DNA of 64,000 bases from Kutzneria chonburiensis (GCF_028622115.1 NZ_CP097263.1:7812001-7876000); one strand, 5' to 3'. Shown: positions 11,483 to 20,419, counted from the first letter of the stretch. Translations and numbers: made by a program. Notes: generated by a model not told the origin, from the sequence alone.

Positions 11483-12589
11483 ATGTCATTTGATCCTGAG
11501 CAGAACCAGCCGGACATGCCGTACGGCATGCAGGGCGAGTCGTTCGGCACCGAGCCCGTCGGCATGCGGGGCGAGTCCTTCGGGCCGCCCTACCAGCCGT
11601 ACGGCATGCAGGGCCAGTCGTTCGACCCGTACGGAATGCCGCCCGGCCGGCGCGGCATCAGCGGCTTCGCCGTCGCGTCGCTGATCTTCGGCCTCATCGG
11701 CGGCATCCCGCTCGGGCTGATCTTCGGCATCGTCGCGCTCGGCAAGATCAGGCGGACCGGCCAGCGCGGCAAGGGGTTGGCCATCGCCGGGCTCGTGCTG
11801 ACCGGGGCGTGGGTCGCGCTGTGGATGGTGATCTTCTACGGCGGCGTGCTGCACGCGATGCGCGAGACGCCGGCCGCCGCGGTCAGCTACAACTTCAAGG
11901 CCGGCCAGTGCTTCCAACGGGCCCCGATCAACCAGGCCGGCGCCTCAACTCCGGTCGACTGCGCCCAGCCGCACTACGGCGAGGTGTTCGCGGTGGAGCC
12001 GGCGCCGTGGCCGACCTACCCCGGCAAGACCGCCGTCGAGGAGTTCGCCAAGGGCAAGTGCCCGGTCGATGTCATCAAGGCCCTTCCGCCCGGCATGAAC
12101 CACCCCGACATCGGGGTCGCCTTCCTCTTTCCGGAGGACACGGCGTGGGCGCGGGGCGACCGGACCATCAAGTGCTTCTTCCACCGGCACGACGACCAGC
12201 CGATGACCGGTCTGGTCAAGGACACCGGCGTGCCTTACACCGACGAGCAGAACCGCTACCTGAGGGTGTCCCAGCCGTACGACGCGGCCGTGCGGGCGCA
12301 GGACGCGGCGGTGACCTGGCCCGATCAGCACGACGCCGCCGTGCGGGCGGTTCCGGTGCTGCAAAAGGAAATCGACGTGCTGAAGGCTGGTCCGTGGCCG
12401 GCCGACGCCAAGGCCGCCGTCGACGCGCTCATCGCCGCCAAGCAGGTGGAGCTGGCCGACCGGCAACAGGCCGCGGCCGCCCCCGACCGGGGCTCTCTGA
12501 CCAATGCCCTGGACGCCGCCGGCCGCCACAGCGGCGCCGACCAAACCGATGCCGTCCGGGCGGCCCTGCACCTCCAGCCGCTGCACTAA
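11483..12589 (+). CDS. DUF4190/septum-formation family membrane protein, copy 1
   Basis: 368 residues. A Pro/Gly/Met-rich N-terminus carries three near-repeats of the form GM(Q/R)G(E/Q)SF within the first 50 residues. Two membrane segments follow (about 57-88 and 98-120) with GKIRRTGQRGKGLAIAG between them, the DUF4190 pattern. The extracellular part has the paired-cysteine KAGQCFQ...VDCAQPHYGEVFA pattern of the Septum_form family, then a charged helical tail. Cellular role is unknown despite the family name. A diverged copy lies 56 bp downstream, so this is a tandem duplication. Confidence 0.8.
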   Translation: MSFDPEQNQPDMPYGMQGESFGTEPVGMRGESFGPPYQPYGMQGQSFDPYGMPPGRRGISGFAVASLIFGLIGGIPLGLIFGIVALGKIRRTGQRGKGLAIAGLVLTGAWVALWMVIFYGGVLHAMRETPAAAVSYNFKAGQCFQRAPINQAGASTPVDCAQPHYGEVFAVEPAPWPTYPGKTAVEEFAKGKCPVDVIKALPPGMNHPDIGVAFLFPEDTAWARGDRTIKCFFHRHDDQPMTGLVKDTGVPYTDEQNRYLRVSQPYDAAVRAQDAAVTWPDQHDAAVRAVPVLQKEIDVLKAGPWPADAKAAVDALIAAKQVELADRQQAAAAPDRGSLTNALDAAGRHSGADQTDAVRAALHLQPLH

Positions 12590-12645
12590 AGCCGCTTCGT
12601 CGGGGCGGTAACCTTGGGGCTGTCCGCCAAGGGGGTAATCCGGAC

Positions 12646-13719
12646 ATGTCGACCGAGCCCGAGCAGCCCGCGTACCAGAACTATCCGGCCATGCCGCCCG
12701 CACAGGCGGCGCCGTGGATTCCGGGCGGCATGCCCTACGGCGTGCCGCCCGGCTGGCGGCCGAGCGTCAACGGCTTCGCCGTCACGTCGCTGGTGCTGGG
12801 CATCCTCGGGCCGGTCGGCGGGCTGGTGCTGGGGCTGGTGTTCGGCATCATCGCGCTGTCCGACATCAAGCGGACCGGGCAGCGCGGTCGGGGGCTGGCC
12901 ATCGCCGGCATCGCCGTGTCCAGCGTCTGGATCTTCCTCGTGATCGCCTTCATCTGCCTGGCCATTGTCGGCGCGGCCCTCGGACCGACCACGCAGTCCA
13001 GCGGCGCTTCGTCCACCGGCTTCTCGCTCAAGCCCGGTCAGTGCTTCGACCGGGACCCGAACAGCAAGTCCTCCGCCGTCAGCGTGATCGACTGCGCCCA
13101 GCCGCACGACGCCGAGGCGTTCGCCAGCGAACCCCTCACATCGGTGTCCTATCCCGGGCTGACCGCCGTGCAGGCCATCGGCGAGCATCGGTGCCCCGAC
13201 GACGCCGACCACTGGCTCACCGCCGGGCTGAACTACCCCGACTTCGCCGTGCACTACCTGTTCCCGCAGGAGTCGTCGTGGACACGCGGGGACCGGACCG
13301 TGATCTGCTTCTTCCGGCGGATCGACAACTTCAAGATCACCGGGCACGTCAAGGACGCCGGGCTGCCCTACACCGACGACCAGAAGCGCTACCTGGACGC
13401 CGTCGGTCCGTACGACAAGATCGTGGACGAGGAGTACGACGCCCCGACCTGGACGTCGGAGCGGGACGTCGTCGTGCGGTCCCTTCCCGTGTTGCAGAAG
13501 GAGATCGACGTCCTGAAGGCCGGTCCTTGGCCGACCAACGCCCAGGCTTCCGTCGACGCGCTCGTCGCCGCCAAGCAGCTCGAGCTGGCCGACCGTCAGC
13601 GGGCGGCCGCCGCCACCGACTCCGACAGCCTCGACGACGCCCTGGCCGATGCCGACGGCCATGACGGCTCCGACGAGGACGCCGCCATCAGGACCGCCTT
13701 GCACCTGGCCCCGCGCTGA
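12646..13719 (+). CDS. DUF4190/septum-formation family membrane protein, copy 2
   Basis: 357 residues, paralogue of the preceding gene with the same order: Pro-rich N-terminus (without the GMQGESF repeats), two membrane segments joined by DIKRTGQRGRGLAIAG, then KPGQCFD...IDCAQPHDAEAFA and a tail containing LPVLQKEIDVLKAGPWP, which is nearly identical in both copies. ATG 12646 is preceded by AAGGGGG at a spacing of about 10. It probably shares a transcript with copy 1. Its stop (13717-13719) directly abuts the stop of the convergent DUF6069 reading frame. Confidence 0.8.
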   Translation: MSTEPEQPAYQNYPAMPPAQAAPWIPGGMPYGVPPGWRPSVNGFAVTSLVLGILGPVGGLVLGLVFGIIALSDIKRTGQRGRGLAIAGIAVSSVWIFLVIAFICLAIVGAALGPTTQSSGASSTGFSLKPGQCFDRDPNSKSSAVSVIDCAQPHDAEAFASEPLTSVSYPGLTAVQAIGEHRCPDDADHWLTAGLNYPDFAVHYLFPQESSWTRGDRTVICFFRRIDNFKITGHVKDAGLPYTDDQKRYLDAVGPYDKIVDEEYDAPTWTSERDVVVRSLPVLQKEIDVLKAGPWPTNAQASVDALVAAKQLELADRQRAAAATDSDSLDDALADADGHDGSDEDAAIRTALHLAPR

Positions 13720-14213
13720 TCACTGCTCGCCGCGCCACTCCACCGTCTCGTCGTACGGGCCGATGTGGCGCTGCGGGGCTCGATCCGCACCGTGCCCGGT
13801 GCGAAGCTGGTCAGGATGCCCGTCACCGCCAGGCCGATGGCCAGGTTGATCAGGCCCGTAGTCACCCGGCTGGCCAGGTCCACCGGCAGGCTCAGCGGGA
13901 GAACCACCGCGATCAGCGTCAGCAGGACCATGATCCACGTGAAGAACACCGTCGCCCTCGGCGTGGTGACCAGCAGTAGATGCAGCAGCCCCGTCGCCGC
14001 CAGCGCGATCGCCGCCGACACCAGCGCGTACGTCACCGTGTTGGCGTTGCCCCACACCCCCTCGCCCTTCGGGGCCAGCACCTCCACCTGGACCAGCCCT
14101 CGGGCGATGAGGATGCCCACCACCGCGATCAGCCCCGCGACCAGCGCCGTTGCCGCCGCCCCCGCCCACAACCTGCCCGCGTCGACCCTGATCTGGGTGC
14201 TGTTGTCGGTCAT
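13720..14213 (-). CDS. DUF6069-like four-helix membrane protein, probable 1-base frameshift
   Basis: Begins MTDNSTQIRVDAG at ATG 14213 (or GTG 14216) behind GGAAGGA. Four hydrophobic segments fill about residues 10-140, a DUF6069-like layout; function unknown. After TVRIEP the frame changes: read straight on, the protein would continue about 60 low-complexity residues antisense into the neighbouring septum-family gene (stop at 13596). In the alternative frame it ends RHIGPYDETVEWRGEQ with a stop at 13720-13722, immediately next to the neighbour's stop. One extra C in the C-run (G-run 13775-13778 on the plus strand) would join the two frames into 164 residues. Either a sequencing error or a real frameshift; I favour one base missing. 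Confidence 0.6.
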
Positions 14214-14375
14214 CACGCGTCCTTCCGCACGCCGGCCCTCAGGTCGATTGTCCCGCCCATGAGCCCCGCGCGCCCGCCAGCGATCGGGCGGTTGGTCACG
14301 ATCGAGTCGACTTGACGGCACAATGAGATGAAAATGCAGGTAGATGGATTGTCGGCAGTTCATGGGAGGGTGGTC

Positions 14376-14981
14376 GTGAGTCGAGCCGAGGAGGAGATTC
14401 CGGTGAGCGCAGCGCTCGCGCACCCGATCGGCCAGCACACGATCGAAGACTGGCTGGCGGCCGATCAACCCGAGGACGGGTCCCGCCTTGAACTGATCCT
14501 GGGGTACTTTCACGTGAGTCCGGCGCCCTCCATACAGCACCAGTTCGCCGGCGACGAGCTCCGATTGCTGTTCAGGCGCGCCCTCCGCGAGGCCGGCCGC
14601 GACGACCTGAACGTGGTGACCGCTGTTGCTGCGGAGATCAGCTCGCTGCTGCGCACGGGACTCGTTCCGGACGTTGTGGTGATCGACATCAGGCCGTTCG
14701 GAACGAGCGTCAAGGCGAAGAATCTGGTGCTGGCCGCGGAGGTCTGGTCGCCGGGCAACACGCGCGACGAGCGTGAAAGCAAGATCATCGCCTATGCGAA
14801 CGCCGGAGTGCCCTACTTCTGGGCTCTCCACCAGGACCGGTTCGGCGATGTCTCGGTCACCGCCTACCGCCTCGAAAACGGCCAGTACGTGGAGGAGCTG
14901 ACCGCTGTGCCTGGGGAGACCGTCACCATCAAAGCGGCTCCCGTGCCGGTCACGTTCGACCCCGCTGTGCTGAGCCCGTGA
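14376..14981 (+). CDS. Uma2-family (DUF820) putative endonuclease
   Basis: About 201 residues with the Uma2 restriction-endonuclease-like fold: E in RLELILG near the N-terminus, PDVVVIDIRP, then AAEVWSPGN followed by the D-x-x-x-K stretch DERESK and YANAGVPYFW, corresponding to the PD-(D/E)xK core. GTG 14376 is chosen for the GGGAGGG just upstream; an open frame runs back to 14328 and another GTG at 14403 also has a good site (GAGGAG). These proteins are abundant in actinobacteria and cyanobacteria and their biological role is not established. Stands alone. Confidence 0.8.
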   Translation: MSRAEEEIPVSAALAHPIGQHTIEDWLAADQPEDGSRLELILGYFHVSPAPSIQHQFAGDELRLLFRRALREAGRDDLNVVTAVAAEISSLLRTGLVPDVVVIDIRPFGTSVKAKNLVLAAEVWSPGNTRDERESKIIAYANAGVPYFWALHQDRFGDVSVTAYRLENGQYVEELTAVPGETVTIKAAPVPVTFDPAVLSP

Positions 14982-15038
14982 CCTGAAACGCACCTAGACT
15001 CGCGTCCGTTCGGGTGGCGCGGGCGAGGAGGCGGGACG

Positions 15039-16067
15039 GTGCCGTACGAGGCGGCGGGTGGGCGTTACGAGGACATGAGCTACCGGCGGTGTGGGCGCAG
15101 TGGCCTGCGGCTGCCGGGGATCTCGCTGGGGCTGTGGCACAACTTCGGCGACGACCGGCCGTACGAGCTGGGCCGGGGGATCGTGCGCCGGGCGTTCGAC
15201 CTGGGGATCACGCACTTCGACCTGGCCAACAACTACGGCCCGCCGTACGGGAGCGCGGAGGCCAACTTCGGCAAGATGCTGCGCGACGACCTCAAGCCGT
15301 ACCGGGACGAGCTGGTGATCTCCACGAAGGCGGGCTACGACATGTGGCCGGGCCCGTACGGGGAATGGGGTAGCAGGAAGTACCTCACGGCCTCCCTGGA
15401 CCAGTCGCTGAAGCGGATGGGCCTGGACTACGTGGACATCTTCTACTCGCACCGTTTCGACCCGGACACGCCGCTGGAAGAGACGATGGGCGCGCTGGTG
15501 AGCGCCTACCAGCAAGGCAAAGCGCTGTACGTGGGAGTGAGCAGCTACTCGGCGACGAAGACCCGCGAAGCGGCGGAGATCCTGCGCACGGCGGGAGTGC
15601 CGCTGCTGATCCACCAACCGTCCTACTCGATGCTGAACCGCTGGATCGAGGCGGAGCTGCTGGACGCGCTGGACGAAGTGGGCGCGGGCTGCATCGCCTT
15701 CTCGCCGCTGGGCCAAGGCATGCTGACGGACAAGTACCTGAACGGCGTCCCGGAGGGATCCCGTGCCTCGCAGGACAAGTCGCTGTCGACGAACCTGCTG
15801 TCGGACGAGAACCTGGCTCGGATCAGGGCCCTGAACGACATCGCCCAGCAGCGCGGCCAGTCGCTGGCGCAGCTGGCGCTGACGTGGTCGCTGAGGGACC
15901 CGAGGGTGACGTCGGCGCTGATCGGGGCGAGCTCGATCCGTCAGCTGGAGGACAACGTGGCGGCGCTGGATGCCCCGCCGCTGACCGACGACGAGCTGGC
16001 GGCGATCGACAAGCACGCGGTGGAGTCGGGCATCGACCTCTGGGCGACGTCACACCTGGCCGGCTGA
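15039..16067 (+). CDS. Aldo/keto reductase, YghZ-like (L-glyceraldehyde 3-phosphate reductase type)
   Basis: 342-residue AKR with the family TIM-barrel signatures: HFDLANNYGPPYG (catalytic D and Y), STKAGYDMWPGPYG, a conserved stretch of the AKR14/YghZ subgroup, DYVDIFYSHRFD, and the NADPH-binding GASSIRQLEDNV near the C-terminus. Starts at GTG 15039 with GAGGAGG upstream. E. coli YghZ reduces L-glyceraldehyde 3-phosphate and methylglyoxal; a detoxifying role is inferred here. The last 18 bp overlap the convergent histidine kinase gene. Confidence 0.85.
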   Translation: MPYEAAGGRYEDMSYRRCGRSGLRLPGISLGLWHNFGDDRPYELGRGIVRRAFDLGITHFDLANNYGPPYGSAEANFGKMLRDDLKPYRDELVISTKAGYDMWPGPYGEWGSRKYLTASLDQSLKRMGLDYVDIFYSHRFDPDTPLEETMGALVSAYQQGKALYVGVSSYSATKTREAAEILRTAGVPLLIHQPSYSMLNRWIEAELLDALDEVGAGCIAFSPLGQGMLTDKYLNGVPEGSRASQDKSLSTNLLSDENLARIRALNDIAQQRGQSLAQLALTWSLRDPRVTSALIGASSIRQLEDNVAALDAPPLTDDELAAIDKHAVESGIDLWATSHLAG

Positions 16068-17519
16068 CAGCGGCAACCGCACGGTGAACACGGTGGCGCC
16101 GGGCTGGCTCTGCAAGGAGACGGCGCCACCGTGCGCGGTGACGAGCGAGTGCACGACGGACAACCCGAGCCCGGTCCCGCCGCTGCCCCGCGTGCGGGAG
16201 TCGTCGACGCGGTAGAAGCGGTCGAACACCTTGGCCTGGTTCTCGGGACTGATGCCGGGCCCGCCATCGGCGATCTCGGCGACGGCCCAGCCGGGCTCGG
16301 CCCGCAGCCGCAGTGTCACGGGAGTGCCGGGATCGGTGTGCACGGCGGCGTTGGTGAGCAGGTTGTCGAGCACCTGCCGAAGCCGCATGGGATCGCCGAC
16401 CAGGGGTAGCGACGACGGCTCGACCTCCAAGGTGAACGGATGGTCGGACCGGGCGGCCTGGAAGCCGTCGGCGGCGGCCACGGCGATCTCGACCAGGTCG
16501 ACGGGCTCAGGCCGCAGCGGCGCTTCGGCGCCGTCGAGGCGGGCCAGCAGCAACAGGTCGTCGAGCAGCAGGCTCATCCGCCCGGCTTCCTCCCGCATCC
16601 GCCCGAGGTGCCGCTCGCGCTCGGCGGGCTCGTTGGCCGCGGCGTACGCGAACAGGTCGGCGTAGCCCCGGATCGACGTGAGCGGGGTGCGCAGCTCGTG
16701 CGAGGCGTCGGCGACGAACTGCCGCAGCCGCTGCTCGGCGGCCGACCGGGCGACCAGCGACTGCTCGATGTGATCGATCATCACGTTGAACGCGGACCGC
16801 AGCTCCTCGACCTCGATGCCACCGCCCTCGCCCTTGGCCCGTACCGAAAGGTCGACGGCGTTGGCGGTCAGGTCGGTGGAGGCGACGGTGTGCGCGGTGG
16901 CGGCCATGCCGGCCAGCGGCCGCAGCCCGCGCCGCAGAACCTGTTGTCCGACAAGGACAAGCACGATCAGTGCGAGGCCGAAGCAGACCAGGTTGACCAT
17001 GATCATCCGGCGGATCGTGGCCTCGCTGTCCTCTTCGGACAGTCCGACCACGGCGACCTGCTTGGCCACACCGGGAATCGTCACCGACATGAACCGGTAC
17101 CTGCTGCCGCCGGCCACGATGTAGGTCTCGGGGTGCAGCGGGCCGGGACCGGCGACCAGCGCCCGCTCGGCCAGCGCGATCACCTGTTTGTCGTCCACCG
17201 GTGCATGAGCGGGGTTGCTGTCGCTGAGGAAGACGTTGCTGCCGGGCCCGAACGTCACGCGGATGCCGATCGGCGGGTCGTGCTCGGAGGTGTGGCCGAT
17301 CTTGCCCGGCTGCGGCAGCCCGATCGAGCCTTTGGACGCCTTGAACTGGGCCAGCGTGGTGGACAACTGGTCGCTGAGCCGGTTGTCCAGGTATTGATGC
17401 AGCAGCGAGGTCGTCACGATGCCGACCAGGCCGAACACCACCAACGCCAGTGCGCCGAGGGCCAGCGCCAGCTGGGTGCCCAGCCGCAGCCGCCGCCACG
17501 CGGCCGTCAATCGCTTCAT
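16050..17519 (-). CDS. Sensor histidine kinase (HAMP-HisKA-HATPase)
   Basis: 489-residue membrane sensor kinase. A transmembrane helix at about 15-38 and a second at about 172-195 enclose an extracellular sensor region; HAMP follows, then HisKA with the phospho-acceptor in FVADASHELRTPLTS (His about 274), N-box DNLLTNAAVH, and DRFYRVDDSRTRGSGG plus GTGLGLSVV. The ATG at 17519 shares its A with the response-regulator stop; an in-frame GTG one codon earlier is also possible. Signal unknown. Pairs with the regulator upstream. Confidence 0.93.
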   Translation of the reverse strand: MKRLTAAWRRLRLGTQLALALGALALVVFGLVGIVTTSLLHQYLDNRLSDQLSTTLAQFKASKGSIGLPQPGKIGHTSEHDPPIGIRVTFGPGSNVFLSDSNPAHAPVDDKQVIALAERALVAGPGPLHPETYIVAGGSRYRFMSVTIPGVAKQVAVVGLSEEDSEATIRRMIMVNLVCFGLALIVLVLVGQQVLRRGLRPLAGMAATAHTVASTDLTANAVDLSVRAKGEGGGIEVEELRSAFNVMIDHIEQSLVARSAAEQRLRQFVADASHELRTPLTSIRGYADLFAYAAANEPAERERHLGRMREEAGRMSLLLDDLLLLARLDGAEAPLRPEPVDLVEIAVAAADGFQAARSDHPFTLEVEPSSLPLVGDPMRLRQVLDNLLTNAAVHTDPGTPVTLRLRAEPGWAVAEIADGGPGISPENQAKVFDRFYRVDDSRTRGSGGTGLGLSVVHSLVTAHGGAVSLQSQPGATVFTVRLPLSAGQV

Positions 17520-18223
17520 CACGTGGCCCGGCGGACCACATAGCCGACGCCGCGGATCGTGTGGATCAGCGGCTCGTTGCCGTTGTCGATCTTGCTGCGC
17601 AGGTGCGAGATGACCAGCTCGACCACGTTGGACCGGCCGCCGAAGTCGTAGTCCCAGACGTGGTCGAGGATCTGTGCCTTGGTCAGCACGGCCGGCGACC
17701 GCCGCATCAGGTAGCGCAGCAGCTCGAACTCGGTCGGCGTGAGCGACACCTGCTGCTCGCCGCGGCGTACCTCGCGGGTGTCCTCGTCCAGCTCGAGATC
17801 CTCGACGGCCAGCACCGAGCGCTTCCAGCCGGGACCGGTGGTGCGGCGCAGCACGGCCCGCAGCCGGGCCATCAGCTCCTCCACCGCGAACGGCTTGACC
17901 AGGTAGTCGTCGCCGCCGCGGGTCAGGCCGGCGACCCGGTCGGCGGTGGCGTCCTTGGCGGTCAGGAACACCACCGGCACCATCGCGCCGCTGGACCGCA
18001 GCCGGTCGAGCACGGTGAAGCCGTCCAGGTCGGGCAGCATGAGGTCGAGCACGACGATGTCCGGGTTGAACGCCGCCGCCTCGGTCAGCGCCGCCGAGCC
18101 GTTGTTGGCGACGCGGGCCTGCCAGCCCTCGTACTTCGCCACCGTGGCCACCAGGTCGGCGATGTGGGGCTCGTCGTCGACGACCAGCAGTCGGACCGGG
18201 GCTTCCGCCTTGTCAGCTCGCAC
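17519..18223 (-). CDS. OmpR-family response regulator
   Basis: 234-residue regulator: receiver domain with D16-D17, phospho-acceptor D60 (VVLDLMLPD) and K110 (LVKPF), then an OmpR/PhoB winged helix with LTPTEFELLRYLM and HTIRGVGYVVR at the end. Start GTG 18223 has no clear ribosome site. It forms an operon with the kinase and is divergent from apbE across 112 bp, so apbE may be a target; that link is inference from arrangement. Confidence 0.93.
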   Translation of the reverse strand: MRADKAEAPVRLLVVDDEPHIADLVATVAKYEGWQARVANNGSAALTEAAAFNPDIVVLDLMLPDLDGFTVLDRLRSSGAMVPVVFLTAKDATADRVAGLTRGGDDYLVKPFAVEELMARLRAVLRRTTGPGWKRSVLAVEDLELDEDTREVRRGEQQVSLTPTEFELLRYLMRRSPAVLTKAQILDHVWDYDFGGRSNVVELVISHLRSKIDNGNEPLIHTIRGVGYVVRRAT

Positions 18224-18335
18224 GTGACCATGGTGGCTCAGCTGTGGGTTTCATGACGACTCGACGCCCCGTTCGACAGCTGGCCGACAGAACTCCCACA
18301 GCCGGGCCACAGGCTGGCCGCCCATTGTTGACGTC

Positions 18336-19070
18336 ATGCGGCACGTCGAACAGGTGATGGGGATGCCGGTCTCGGTGGACGTCCGTGACCCGGTCGACGT
18401 CGCGCCGCTGTACGCCGACCTGCGGCGGGTGGATGCCCGGTTCAGCCCGTTCCGGCCGGACAGCGAGGTCAGCCGCTACGGCCGGGGCGAGGTTGCCGAG
18501 GTGTCGGCCGAACTGGCCGAGGTGATCGACATCTGCCGGCACTACGAGCGCATCAGCGACGGTGCGTTCACTGCCACCCCGCCCGGCCGTTCCTTCGACC
18601 CGTGCGGCGTGGTGAAGGGCTGGGCCGTGCAGCGTGCCGCCGACGCGCTCCGCCGCAACGGCGCCCAACGGTTCTGCCTCAACGCCGGCGGCGACGTCGT
18701 GGCCGCCGGGGAGCCGGAGCCGGGACGGCCCTGGCTGGTCGGCATCCGTCATCCCGAGCAGGCCGACCGCATGTGTGCCGTGCTCGGCGTTCGCGACCTG
18801 GCCGTGGCCACCTCGGCGACGTACGAACGGGGCGAGCACATTCTCGACGGCCGCACCGGCCGGCCGGCCCGCGGCCTGCTCAGCGTCACGGTCGTGGCCG
18901 GCGACCTGACCACCGCCGACTGTGTTGCCACGGCCGCGTTTGCCATGGGTCGCGCCGGCGCCGCCTGGGCCGACACCCAACCGGGCTGCCTCGTCTTCGC
19001 CGTCGACGACGATCTCGCCGTCCACCGATCCGCCGCCCTCGACCCCTACCTCGTTGCCGACGTGGTCTGA
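18336..19070 (+). CDS. FAD:protein FMN transferase, ApbE family
   Basis: 244-residue ApbE-type enzyme, which attaches FMN to a threonine of target redox proteins. Visible motifs are the N-terminal VMGMPVSVDV, FDPCGVVKGWAVQRAAD, LNAGGDVVAAG, ATSATYERGEHILDGRTGRP and the metal-binding TTADCVATAAFAMG. It is shorter than enterobacterial ApbE because it lacks an export signal, as is usual for cytoplasmic actinobacterial forms. No flavoprotein substrate or ferric reductase gene is next to it. No ribosome site is seen before the ATG, so a leaderless transcript is possible. Confidence 0.88.
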   Translation: MRHVEQVMGMPVSVDVRDPVDVAPLYADLRRVDARFSPFRPDSEVSRYGRGEVAEVSAELAEVIDICRHYERISDGAFTATPPGRSFDPCGVVKGWAVQRAADALRRNGAQRFCLNAGGDVVAAGEPEPGRPWLVGIRHPEQADRMCAVLGVRDLAVATSATYERGEHILDGRTGRPARGLLSVTVVAGDLTTADCVATAAFAMGRAGAAWADTQPGCLVFAVDDDLAVHRSAALDPYLVADVV

Positions 19071-19378
19071 CGTCGGTGAACGAGGTTACATACTTTCCGG
19101 CTGTAAGTCGGCAATCCACGTCAGTAACGCCAGACAATGCACTGCAGTGTCAACTGTGGGACAGGTCGCCCGCCGAAGGATGAAGAAGCCTACATAACCA
19201 TGTGAATAAACTTCATATCACGGCCTTGACCTCGCATGATCGTGGCGACATTGGTAGGCGACTCGCTTACAGAAAACGAGCTCGACGCACCGTCGACGGA
19301 GCCCTGCTGTACGGGCTTCAGTCGGCCGACGGGCCGTGCTGTGTACACGCTGGGGTGAAGTTCTTCGAGGGAGGCCGC
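19071..19378. other. Gene-free, low-GC left part of an atypical patch
   Basis: About 54% GC over the first 120 bases against roughly 70% elsewhere. It contains a perfect 10-bp palindrome CACTGCAGTG (about 19140-19149) but no convincing gene, terminator or integrase site. It probably holds the promoter of the DGQHR gene downstream. Confidence 0.5.
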
Positions 19379-19483
19379 ATGTGGTCACTGGCGGCGTTCG
19401 GCGCTGCTAGCGTTAGCTCGCTGATGATCATCTTCGACGGTGCTGTCATCAGATTTGGATGCGAGCGAAGGAAGGGTCTGTGA
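19379..19483 (+). CDS. Possible 34-residue membrane peptide upstream of the DGQHR gene
   Basis: Short frame starting MWSLAAFGAASVSSLMIIF: one hydrophobic segment and a basic tail. The ATG has a strong GGGAGG site four bases upstream, and the TGA overlaps the GTG of the next gene (GTGA, 19480-19483), the arrangement typical of coupled translation. The same frame is open back to 19202. No family is recognised. It may be a real small protein or a translated leader. Confidence 0.35.
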   Translation: MWSLAAFGAASVSSLMIIFDGAVIRFGCERRKGL

Positions 19484-20355
19484 CTCGGTATAGCAGCAAG
19501 GGGGCTCTCTTGCCCGACTTGCCGTGCGCCCCTGAGGGATTTGTGTCGGAAGTGGAAGAGTTGGACGCTGACAGTGCGGCTGCCCTTCTTCGGCAGAACG
19601 TAAATAATCGGCTCCTGGACTCTGCGACGGTGGACCGTTATGCGGCGGCGATGCGTCGTGGAGAATGGCGACTCAGCCATCAGGGTATAGCCGTTGATTC
19701 CGGCGGAAATTTGCTTGACGGGCAGCATCGATTGGCTGCCATAGTTAAGTCGAAGATGTCGGTGAAGATGCTTGTGGTTCGCGGCGTCGAGAGATCCACC
19801 TTTAGCGTCGTGGACACCGGGAAGAAGCGCTCTGCGACCGACAGCCTTCGATTGAGCGGAGTGGCAGATGCAAATCATACTGCCGCTGCATTGCGATACA
19901 TAGGTCTGTACGACGAGCTTCCGGCGAATGCGGCTTGGAGTGGCGCAAGGGCGCGTATGACTAATGATCAGGTGCTGGCCCTGCATAAGTTGCACCCCGG
20001 CGTTGGCGACTGTGTCCGGCGGGCTCGATCGGTTGCGGCGGCCATTGGGATCATCTCGTCGGCCTGTGCTGCCGCGATCTATATCACTGAGCGCGGCAGT
20101 GGGGAATCGGCCGACTCCGAAGAGTGGTTTCGTGGCATTGTTACTGGCGCTCGTTTGGAGGTGGGAGATTCTCGCCTGGCGCTTCGGGCGTTCTTTATGA
20201 ATTCGCGCGCGCAGGGGCACCGTCGCCCGCGTTCGGAGGCTCGTGACCATATCGCCCTGTACATCAAAGCATGGAACAATTGGCTGCGTGGAGAAAAGCG
20301 GCAGATGTTGGCATTTCGGCGAGGGGAGGTGATGCCGAAGCCGATCGTATTGTAA
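19480..20355 (+). CDS. ParB-like DGQHR-domain protein of mobile-element type
   Basis: 291 residues starting at GTG 19480 behind GGAAGG. Residues about 15-115 match the ParB N-terminal-like domain of phage and plasmid proteins: NRLLDSATVDRYAAAMRRGEW, then LLDGQHRLAAIV, then FSVVDTGKKRSATDSL. The rest is helical and basic, ending RRGEVMPKPIV. Similar proteins are frequent in actinophages and integrative elements and their function is unknown; no ParA partner is present. GC (about 60%) and codon choice differ clearly from neighbours, supporting horizontal origin. Confidence 0.75.
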   Translation: MTRYSSKGALLPDLPCAPEGFVSEVEELDADSAAALLRQNVNNRLLDSATVDRYAAAMRRGEWRLSHQGIAVDSGGNLLDGQHRLAAIVKSKMSVKMLVVRGVERSTFSVVDTGKKRSATDSLRLSGVADANHTAAALRYIGLYDELPANAAWSGARARMTNDQVLALHKLHPGVGDCVRRARSVAAAIGIISSACAAAIYITERGSGESADSEEWFRGIVTGARLEVGDSRLALRAFFMNSRAQGHRRPRSEARDHIALYIKAWNNWLRGEKRQMLAFRRGEVMPKPIVL

Positions 20356-20371
20356 TTGCGTTCAGTTTTGA

Positions 20372-20419
20372 TGGTTGGTGACGTTCGAGGGATGTGACCC
20401 CGCCGAACGTCACCAACCA
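20372..20419. repeat. 16-bp perfect inverted repeat after the DGQHR gene
   Basis: Arms 20372-20387 (TGGTTGGTGACGTTCG) and 20404-20419, 16-nt loop, 16 bp after the gene's stop. There is no U-tract, so it could be an intrinsic-type terminator without a tail or a binding site for the DGQHR protein. Confidence 0.7.

Noticed and set aside
13596..13719. C-terminal extension of the DUF6069-like protein into the neighbouring gene
   Set aside because: It is low-complexity and antisense to conserved coding sequence; a frameshift explains the data better.
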